A DNA stretch of 29,409 nucleotides from an uncultured Oscillospiraceae bacterium (GTDB lineage Bacteria; Bacillota; Clostridia; Oscillospirales; Ruminococcaceae): positions 1-29,409 of the forward strand of contig URKR01000024.1 in NCBI GenBank assembly GCA_900548355.1. Reading direction: 5' to 3'. Each line of letters opens with the position of its first letter. Position 1 is the stretch's first letter. Below, in pieces: positions 24,857-29,409 of this stretch. A program made the position numbers and the translations under genes. Below the pieces are notes generated by a model that was not told the DNA's origin, made no database searches, and worked only from the letters and a program-made list of their open reading frames with translations.

Positions 24857-25798
24857 ATGAACACACTCGGAGTCGATCTTGGCGGTACCAACATCAAGGT
24901 TGCGCTGGTGGATGCCACCGGCAACATCCTGCGTGAGGGCAGCCGCCCCACCAACCTGCCCCGCCCGGCAGAGGCTGTCTGCGATGACATTGCCGCGCTC
25001 TGCCGCGAGGTGGCCGGCAACGACCCGGTCGCCGGTGTCGGCATTGGCTGCCCCGGCACGGTGGAAGATGCAACCGGTACCGTGCTGTATTCCAACAATC
25101 TGGCGTGGTCCAACTTTGCGATGGGGCCCTACCTGCAGGCAAAGCTCGGCCTGCCGGTCTGCCTGGCCAACGATGCGAACGCCGCGGCCTACGGCGAAGC
25201 GCTGGCCGGCTGCGCCAAAGGCGCGCACAGTGCGGTTATCCTGACCTTAGGCACCGGGGTCGGCGGCGGCGTTGTGATCGAAGGCAAGCTGCTGACCGGC
25301 TATACCGGCGCCGCGGCGGAGCTGGGGCATATGGTCATCCGTGACACAGAGGACGCGCCGCTGTGCACCTGTGGCCGGCGCGGCGACCTGGAAGCCTACG
25401 CCAGCGCAACCGCGCTGATCCGCCGCACCCGCGAGGCAATGGCTGCCCACCCCGAAAGCAAGCTCTGGCAGCTGGCCCCCAGCCTGGAGGACGTCACCGG
25501 CCGCACCGCCTTTGACGGCCGCGATGCAGGCGACGCCGTTGCGGTCGAGGTGGTGAACGCCTATGTCCACGACCTGGCGGTGGGGGTTGCCAACCTGATC
25601 AACATCTTCTTCCCGGAAGTGATCGGCCTGTCGGGCGGCATTGCCAACCAGGGCGAAGCGTTGCTCGCCCCGCTGCGCGCCGAAGCAGAACCTCTGGTGT
25701 TCGGCGCTGACTTTGCAAAAAAGAAAACCCGTATCACCACCTGCACCCTCGGCTACCGCGCAGGCGTCATCGGCGCCGCGCTGCTGGCGAGAAATTGA
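24857..25798 (+). CDS. ROK-family sugar kinase
   Basis: This is an ATP-dependent hexose kinase (glucokinase / N-acetylhexosamine or mannose kinase type), 313 aa, cytoplasmic. The ATP phosphate loop is DLGGTNIK (7-14). The ROK signature region LTLGTGVGGGVVIEGKLLTGYTGAAAELGHMV lies at about 129-160, including the sugar-contact E-x-G-H element. The zinc-binding segment is unusual: it reads CTCGRRGDLE, so the third cysteine of the normal CxCGxxGCxE is an aspartate. AGGAGG lies 8 bases before the ATG. It is the last gene before a very strong terminator and would phosphorylate the free sugar (GlcNAc, mannose or glucose) released by the upstream glycosidases; which one is not determined. Confidence 0.92.
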   Translation: MNTLGVDLGGTNIKVALVDATGNILREGSRPTNLPRPAEAVCDDIAALCREVAGNDPVAGVGIGCPGTVEDATGTVLYSNNLAWSNFAMGPYLQAKLGLPVCLANDANAAAYGEALAGCAKGAHSAVILTLGTGVGGGVVIEGKLLTGYTGAAAELGHMVIRDTEDAPLCTCGRRGDLEAYASATALIRRTREAMAAHPESKLWQLAPSLEDVTGRTAFDGRDAGDAVAVEVVNAYVHDLAVGVANLINIFFPEVIGLSGGIANQGEALLAPLRAEAEPLVFGADFAKKKTRITTCTLGYRAGVIGAALLARN

Positions 25799-25815
25799 CG
25801 GACAGACGAACAGGC

Positions 25816-25870
25816 AAGAACCCCCGCCGCCCCGCAAAGCTGCATGCCTTGCGGGGCGGCGGGGGTTCTT
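25816..25870. terminator. Strong bidirectional terminator ending the glycan locus
   Basis: The 22-bp arms (25816-25837 and 25849-25870) are perfectly complementary around an 11-nt loop. A TTTTG run follows on the plus strand, and the mirrored A's give a T run on the minus strand. It separates the ROK kinase from the converging ECF S-component gene. Confidence 0.92.
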
Positions 25871-25924
25871 TTGTGATAGAACAGGAAAATGGGGCGCGGC
25901 TTGCTGCAACGCAAAGTTGCCGCG

Positions 25925-26503
25925 TTACTTCGCGGCGGCTTCGCCCGTGCGGCCTTCGTTTTTGCCAAACCGGCGGAACCCGGTGCGGTCAAGCGCAACC
26001 ATGAACGCCGGGATAAAGAGCAGCTGCAGGATGATGCCCGGCACCGCGTTGAGCAGCGCGCCGGCGATAAAGGCGCCCCAGGTGAAGGCGCTGCCCGAAA
26101 GCCCGAGCAGGATGACTTCCGCCACGCCCCAGACCACGCGCCCGCCAATCATCGCGGGGAGCAGGCAGGCGTACAGCGCCTTGACGCACTTCCAACGCGA
26201 ATGGGCCCACAGCCAGCCGGCCAGGAAACCGTAAGCCGCCAGCTCAAAGCACATCGCAATGCCGGTGGGGAAGATCGGCGGCATGCCAAACAGCGCAAAG
26301 CGCAGCAGCGGCAGCACAAAACCGATCAGCGCGCCGTACTGCCAGCCGCAAACCAGCCCGCAAAGCAGCACCGGCAGATGCATCGGCAGCAGCATGCTGC
26401 CGATCTGGGGAATCTGGCCGGTCAAAAAAGGCAGCACAAGGCCGGCCGCCAAAAACAGCGCGGCCAGCGTCAGGTTCTGCACGGAAGGGTTCATTTTCTT
26501 CAT
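25925..26503 (-). CDS. ECF transporter S component (substrate-specific subunit)
   Basis: This is a small, very hydrophobic 192-aa membrane protein with about six helices. The first begins LTLAALFLAAGLVLPFLTGQIP. The stretch MLLPMHLPVLLCGLVCGWQYGALIGFVLPLLRF is typical of vitamin-binding S components that pair with the shared EcfA-EcfA'-EcfT module. The C-terminal tail is charged (RTGFRRFGKNEGRT). GGAGG lies 6 bases before the ATG. Substrate is not evident: pantothenate, thiamine-precursor or another vitamin are all possible. The nearby TPP-riboswitch gene makes a thiamine-related role conceivable, but no riboswitch precedes this gene. A GTGTAT/ATACAC palindrome lies in its upstream region. 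Confidence 0.82.
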   Translation of the reverse strand: MKKMNPSVQNLTLAALFLAAGLVLPFLTGQIPQIGSMLLPMHLPVLLCGLVCGWQYGALIGFVLPLLRFALFGMPPIFPTGIAMCFELAAYGFLAGWLWAHSRWKCVKALYACLLPAMIGGRVVWGVAEVILLGLSGSAFTWGAFIAGALLNAVPGIILQLLFIPAFMVALDRTGFRRFGKNEGRTGEAAAK

Positions 26504-26565
26504 GGGGTTCCTCCATTTCTGGGCCGGTCAGAATGCGGCCCCGGCCCGGCAAAGCCAGGTTTTCT

Positions 26566-26581
26566 GTGTATCAGTATACAC
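26566..26581. promoter_or_regulatory. Palindromic operator-like site upstream of the ECF S component
   Basis: GTGTAT (26566-26571) and ATACAC (26576-26581) are perfect inverted repeats separated by CAGT. On the minus strand the site contains TATACT (26573-26578), a plausible -10 box for the S-component gene. A second palindrome CCCGTG/CACGGG starts at 26581. Confidence 0.5.
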
Positions 26582-26647
26582 CCGTGCGCGCACACGGGGA
26601 AGAATCGGATCGGTCAATCTGTTAAAACTTTTGGTTGCAACAACCCG

Positions 26648-27409
26648 TCAGCCCTCATGCCAGGGCAGAAAATCCTGCCAGTACACCGCGGCGCTGCGGC
26701 TCATCTCACGGCTGAAGTCGCTGTCGTACTTGCGGGCGCAAAAAGCCCGGATTTCGGCGTCGAAGGCAAAGTCGGCGCCGTCGCGGGCCGCAAAATCGGC
26801 GCGCAGTTCGGCCTCGGTGCGGTCGCGGTAGGTGTTCTCGCAGACAATCGCCTCCGGCGCAAACCGGCGGGGCTTGGGGCGGCGGCGCTGCTGCTCGGTC
26901 GGGCGGCCAAAGATCAGCATCGCGGCCGGCACCACACAGGCAGGCAGGGCAAGCGCCTCGCGCACGGCCTCGGCGTTTTCCAAAATGTCGCCGATGTAGC
27001 AGCTGCCGATGCCAAGGCTCTCGGCCGCCGTCACGGCGTTCTGGGCTGCAATGCAGGCGTCGGCCACAGCCAGCATCAAATCGCCGGGGCCGGCCTGGCG
27101 CGGTGTGACGCCGGCCGCGCCGTAGGCGCGGGGCCAGCGGCGGCAGTCGGCCAGGAAAACAAGGCAGAACGGCGCGGCCGCAACCATTGGTTGGTGGTCA
27201 CATAAATCGGCCAGCTTTTGGCGCAGCGCGGGGGCGGTGATGTTCAAAATTGTGTAAAGCTGCTGGTTGCCGGCCGTCGGCGCTTCGAACGCGGCCTGCA
27301 AAATCGCCGCGCGTTCGGCCTCGGTAACCGGCTCTTCGGTAAACACGCGAACCGATTTGCGCGCCGCCAGCGCGCGCAGGGTATCGTTTTCGGGAAGAGA
27401 AGTGGACAT
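26648..27409 (-). CDS. Nitroreductase-family FMN oxidoreductase
   Basis: This is an NAD(P)H-dependent flavin reductase/nitroreductase of 253 aa, cytoplasmic and normally dimeric. The N-terminal FMN phosphate-binding pattern is ARKSVRVF (R17, S19, R21), followed by AAFEAPTAGNQQ (40-51), which contacts the flavin. The late glycine-rich stretch AAESLGIGSCYIGDI and LIFGRP complete the fold. The ATG at 27409 is chosen because AAAGGAG lies 8 bases upstream; an upstream in-frame extension of 26 codons has no site. Physiological substrate is unknown for this family. It lies upstream of the ECF S-component gene with a 144-base gap that appears to contain a separate promoter. Confidence 0.88.
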   Translation of the reverse strand: MSTSLPENDTLRALAARKSVRVFTEEPVTEAERAAILQAAFEAPTAGNQQLYTILNITAPALRQKLADLCDHQPMVAAAPFCLVFLADCRRWPRAYGAAGVTPRQAGPGDLMLAVADACIAAQNAVTAAESLGIGSCYIGDILENAEAVREALALPACVVPAAMLIFGRPTEQQRRRPKPRRFAPEAIVCENTYRDRTEAELRADFAARDGADFAFDAEIRAFCARKYDSDFSREMSRSAAVYWQDFLPWHEG

Positions 27410-27485
27410 ACAAAGGGCTCCTTTCGCGCCAAAATCTGTGAACGCTGCCCCCATTGTACCACACCCCCGCCGGGAAAGAAAGCGC

Positions 27486-27521
27486 AAAAGCGGCCCCGGA
27501 ACAGACCGGAGCCGCTTTTTT
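27486..27521. terminator. Intrinsic terminator after the thiamine-binding protein gene
   Basis: AAAAGCGG and CCGCTTTT bases with an extended CCGG/CCGG stem (one mismatch in 14 bp) enclose a 6-nt loop, with T runs on both sides. It directly follows the minus-strand stop codon. Confidence 0.75.
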
Positions 27522-27820
27522 CAGTGGTGCTTCGTCACCTTTTTGTCGATGGTGAGCAGATCCCCCTCCGGCTGGTAGACCACCTTGATGTAGGCGGACA
27601 CCTTCCCGGCCCCGGCCCGGATGGCCACGTGCTGGCACTCCTTCACAATGTCCATCAGCTGGTCGTAGTCCTCCCCCTCGATGGTGGTCTCAAAGGGGCC
27701 TACGGAGCAGTGCAGCCCGGTGCTCTTGATGTAGGCGATCACCTCGTCCACAACACGGACGGTCTCCTCGTCGGTCTCCACATGGGGCAGCACCTGGATT
27801 GCAATACTTGCATTCAACAT
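27521..27820 (-). CDS. MTH1187-family thiamine-binding protein
   Basis: This is a small (99 aa) cytoplasmic ferredoxin-like-fold protein of the UPF0045/MTH1187 family, whose members bind thiamine or related pyrimidines. Family landmarks are LNASIAIQVLP at the N-terminus, VDEVIAYIKSTGLHCSVGPFETTIEG in the middle, and GAGKVSAYIKVVYQ near the end. I place the start at 27820 because GGAG lies 9 bases upstream; an ATG two codons earlier has only 3 bases of spacing. It is the only gene behind a TPP riboswitch and terminator, so its expression should fall when thiamine pyrophosphate is abundant. That fits a role in thiamine uptake, salvage or sensing. It is monocistronic, closed by its own terminator. 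Confidence 0.93.
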   Translation of the reverse strand: MLNASIAIQVLPHVETDEETVRVVDEVIAYIKSTGLHCSVGPFETTIEGEDYDQLMDIVKECQHVAIRAGAGKVSAYIKVVYQPEGDLLTIDKKVTKHH

Positions 27821-27865
27821 GATCATACGCTCCTTCTTAAAAATGATAAATCAATTTTGGACAAC

Positions 27866-27894
27866 AAAAAAACGCCTGCCGGAAGGCAGACGTT
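27866..27894 (-). terminator. Riboswitch-controlled terminator in the leader
   Basis: On the minus strand AACGTCTGCC (27885-27894) pairs with GGCAGGCGTT (27871-27880) with one wobble/mismatch and a TTCC loop. A run of T's follows towards 27866. It lies between the TPP aptamer and the coding region, so the switch acts by premature termination. Confidence 0.85.
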
Positions 27895-27940
27895 CAAAGA
27901 ATGCAGAAACATACCGCGGACGCAAAGCATCCGCTTTCTC

Positions 27941-28030
27941 CAATTCCCTACGCCGGCATTATCCGGATCAGGTTAACGGGTTTCAAACCGGAAGGTTTGC
28001 TCTCAGCCGATTGCTCAGCACCCCGATGTT
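27941..28030 (-). promoter_or_regulatory. TPP riboswitch (THI element)
   Basis: On the minus strand the aptamer has the expected order. GGGGTGCTGAG comes first, then GGCTGAGAG (the CTGAGA element at 28000-28006), a variable CAAACC/GGTTTG arm (27984-27999), and the highly conserved CCTGATCCGGATAATGCC (27955-27972) followed by GCGTAGGGA. It binds thiamine pyrophosphate and controls the downstream thiamine-binding protein gene through the terminator at 27866-27894. The order and spacing of these elements match the classic THI box closely. Confidence 0.95.
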
Positions 28031-28046
28031 CTTTTGTAATGAGACC

Positions 28047-28075
28047 ATCATAAGCCATCGCGCGGATTTTGTCAA
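28047..28075 (-). promoter_or_regulatory. Promoter of the TPP riboswitch transcript
   Basis: On the minus strand consensus TTGACA (28070-28075), an exact 17-base spacer and TATGAT (28047-28052) place the start of transcription just before the aptamer. Confidence 0.8.
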
Positions 28076-28136
28076 GAAAAGAAAGCAAACTCGCATCTTT
28101 TTGTCCCATTCCCGTGTTGCCCGCTCCAAAATGTGG

Positions 28137-28142
28137 TATACT
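28137..28142 (+). promoter_or_regulatory. Candidate extended -10 promoter for the TVP38-type gene
   Basis: TATACT is preceded by TG plus one base (TGGTATACT, an extended -10). The -35 match is weak. It would give a leader of about 180 bases before the gene starting at 28329; nothing definite is seen in that leader. Confidence 0.5.
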
Positions 28143-28328
28143 AACCGTTGGAGCATGCCTGAACAGAGCTATGCGGCCCAAAATGAGAAAACAGACGGAT
28201 AGCAAGGGCCAAGCGCAATCGGGCAAGCGCGTTGACGCGGCTCGCCGCTGTTTTCATCATTTTGCGGTACGTTCGGATTTTTCAGACACGCTCTCCATAA
28301 CTTGTCAAAAACGTTGGAGGATTCGGCT

Positions 28329-29117
28329 ATGAAACACGCAAAGCCTCTCTCCCCCGCGCCCGCCGGCTCACACGAGGAGGACAAGTCCTACCTGCGCAGG
28401 CGGCGCATTGTCAGTGTAATATCCCTGTGCATTTTCGCCGGGCTCATCGTTTGGCTGACCGTCGCGGTCGGCAGGCCGCTGGTGGCGCTCGCCTCCGAAC
28501 CGGAAAAATTTCAGCTATGGATCGACAGCCAGGGGCTTTGGGGCCGGTTTGCCTTTCTGGGCATCCAGGTTTTGCAGGTGGTCGTGGCCATCATCCCGGG
28601 CGAGGTCATTGAAATCGGGGCCGGGTACGCCTTTGGGGCGTGGGAAGGAACCCTTCTTTGCCTGGGCGGGGTAGCAATCGGCTCTGCCATCATCTATATT
28701 CTCACCCGCTTGTTTGGCGTCAAACTGGTGGAAGCCTTCATTTCCCGCGAAAAAATCGCGCAGATAAAGTTTATCAAAAATGAAAAACGGCTCAACATGG
28801 TTATCTTTCTGGTCTTTTTTATCCCCGGCACCCCAAAAGACCTGCTCACCTATTTTGTCGGCCTTACGCCCATGAAGCTGTCCACTTTTCTGATCATCTC
28901 CTCCATCGCGCGCATCCCCTCGGTGCTCTCCTCCACCCTGGGCGGGCACGCCCTCGGCCAGCAGGACTACCGCATGGCGGTCATTGTTTTTGTCATCACC
29001 GCCGTGGTGAGCGGCGCGGGAATGCTTCTGTATAACACGATTGTCAAGCGAAAAAACGCCAGGCACGGCGCAGAACCGAAAACAGCGGAGAACGCTCCGG
29101 AACGCAAAAAAAGCTGA
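28329..29117 (+). CDS. TVP38/TMEM64 (DedA-like, VTT-domain) membrane protein
   Basis: This is a 262-aa polytopic membrane protein with a charged N-terminal tail ending in YLRRRR, a first helix (IVSVISLCIFAGLIVWLTV), and the VTT/SNARE-associated domain. The family signatures are the re-entrant-like IPGEVIEIGAGYAFGAWEGTL near residues 93-113 and FIPGTPKDLLTYFVGLTPM near 164-182, followed by ARIPSVLSSTLGGHAL. The C-terminus is basic. Family members are linked to lipid scrambling and membrane homeostasis; the exact role here is unknown. The ATG at 28329 is chosen because GGAGGA lies 8 bases upstream. It is monocistronic. A CGGCAGAC/GTCTGCCG hairpin follows immediately after the stop codon (29119-29139). 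Confidence 0.9.
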   Translation: MKHAKPLSPAPAGSHEEDKSYLRRRRIVSVISLCIFAGLIVWLTVAVGRPLVALASEPEKFQLWIDSQGLWGRFAFLGIQVLQVVVAIIPGEVIEIGAGYAFGAWEGTLLCLGGVAIGSAIIYILTRLFGVKLVEAFISREKIAQIKFIKNEKRLNMVIFLVFFIPGTPKDLLTYFVGLTPMKLSTFLIISSIARIPSVLSSTLGGHALGQQDYRMAVIVFVITAVVSGAGMLLYNTIVKRKNARHGAEPKTAENAPERKKS

Positions 29118-29118
29118 A

Positions 29119-29139
29119 CGGCAGACATTGCGTCTGCCG
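29119..29139. terminator. Hairpin after the TVP38-type gene
   Basis: CGGCAGAC (29119-29126) and GTCTGCCG (29132-29139) pair perfectly with a 5-nt loop directly after the stop codon, but no T tract follows, so terminator function is uncertain. Confidence 0.45.
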
Positions 29140-29197
29140 GCTCCGGCCGGCAAACCTCTGCAATTTGACAACTTTTGCAAAAAAACAAATTTTTCTC

Positions 29198-29226
29198 TTG
29201 CAATTCGCCGGAGAGTGTGGTATTAT
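29198..29226 (+). promoter_or_regulatory. Promoter of the tRNA region
   Basis: TTGCAA (29198-29203), a 17-base spacer and TATTAT (29221-29226, overlapping TATACT) stand about 30 bases before the first tRNA-like copy. An ACCCAC/GTGGGT hairpin (29235-29250) lies between promoter and copy. Confidence 0.6.
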
Positions 29227-29257
29227 ACTTGAGCACCCACAAGAGTGGGTTGTGAAT

Positions 29258-29299
29258 GCGTTTGTAGCTCAGCTGGATAGAGTGTCTGACTACGAATCA
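29258..29299 (+). pseudogene. Truncated copy of tRNA-Arg(ACG): 5' half only
   Basis: The 42 bases from GCGTTTG through the D arm, anticodon stem and loop (CTACGAA) to TCA are identical to the start of the tRNA gene at 29349. After 29299 the sequence diverges: the anticodon stem is not completed and there is no variable loop, T arm or acceptor 3' strand. It cannot make a tRNA but would be transcribed from the promoter just upstream. About 49 AT-rich bases separate it from the intact gene. Confidence 0.85.
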
Positions 29300-29348
29300 A
29301 TCAGTCCATGCGCAGTATTTTTTCTAATTCCTCAATTTAATATCACAC

Positions 29349-29409
29349 GCGTTTGTAGCTCAGCTGGATAGAGTGTCTGACTACGAATCAGAAGGTCGGG
29401 GGTTCGAGT
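29349..29409 (+). tRNA. tRNA-Arg (anticodon ACG), cut by the window end
   Basis: The acceptor 5' strand is GCGTTTG, followed by a D arm (GCTC/GAGT), the anticodon stem TCTGA/TCAGA around the loop CTACGAA with anticodon ACG (normally edited to ICG, reading CGU/CGC/CGA), a short variable loop, and the start of the T arm (GGGGTTCGAGT). The T-arm 3' strand and acceptor 3' end are beyond the window. All visible stems pair correctly. Confidence 0.92.

Noticed and set aside
26504..26647. Riboswitch upstream of the ECF S component
   Set aside because: No THI, FMN, cobalamin or other aptamer core is present; only short palindromes.
28156..28203. 15-codon leader peptide in the TVP38-type gene leader
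   Set aside because: GGAG is only one base from the ATG, codons show no stalling pattern, and nothing nearby forms attenuator hairpins.

Overview
The window looks like chromosomal DNA of a high-GC, Gram-positive gut Clostridium of the Oscillospiraceae (Faecalibacterium / Gemmiger / Subdoligranulum type). The evidence is strongly G/C-ended codon use, AGGAGG-type ribosome binding sites, sigma-A-like promoters, a lipoprotein-anchored sugar ABC transporter without its own ATPase, a TPP riboswitch of Firmicutes style, and short GC-rich palindromic repeats between genes. The genus is an inference from style; no 16S or other marker gene is present.

Left part (1-6391): the 3' end of a membrane-protein gene, then about 565 bp of non-coding DNA packed with inverted repeats, then two minus-strand genes (a HAD phosphatase and a flavodiiron protein). 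A plus-strand group follows: a small membrane protein, an alpha-phosphohexomutase (phosphoglucomutase/phosphomannomutase) and mannose-6-phosphate isomerase, closed by a strong bidirectional terminator.

Centre (6392-25870): a glycan-utilisation locus. A LacI-family regulator faces a long plus-strand gene series: two ABC permeases, a solute-binding lipoprotein, a divergent GH38-like alpha-mannosidase, a GH130 mannosyl phosphorylase, a full-length GH38 alpha-mannosidase, a GH20 beta-hexosaminidase, an MFS transporter, a GH3 enzyme with a PA14 insert, and a ROK sugar kinase, ending at a 22-bp-stem terminator. None of the glycosidases has a signal peptide, so imported oligosaccharides would be cut in the cytoplasm. 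The enzyme set (alpha-mannosidases, exo-hexosaminidase and a GH130 resembling the Man-beta-1,4-GlcNAc phosphorylases) fits host-type N-glycan fragments. Mannose-1-phosphate from GH130 would pass through the adjacent phosphohexomutase and ManA to fructose-6-phosphate. A promoter (TTGACA/TAATAT) upstream of the transporter has an inverted repeat of GTTAAT lying across its -10 box, a good candidate LacI operator.

Several gaps inside the locus are not empty. Three copies of a REP-like palindrome occupy the gaps before the two GH38 genes. A roughly 340-bp multi-hairpin foldback fills the gap between the second GH38 and GH20.

Right part (25871-29409): minus-strand genes for an ECF-transporter S component, a nitroreductase, and an MTH1187-type thiamine-binding protein under a TPP riboswitch with a downstream terminator. 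Next comes a plus-strand TVP38/DedA-type membrane protein. At the edge is a tRNA-Arg(ACG) gene cut off by the window end, preceded 91 bp upstream by an exact 42-nt copy of its own 5' half under a strong promoter.
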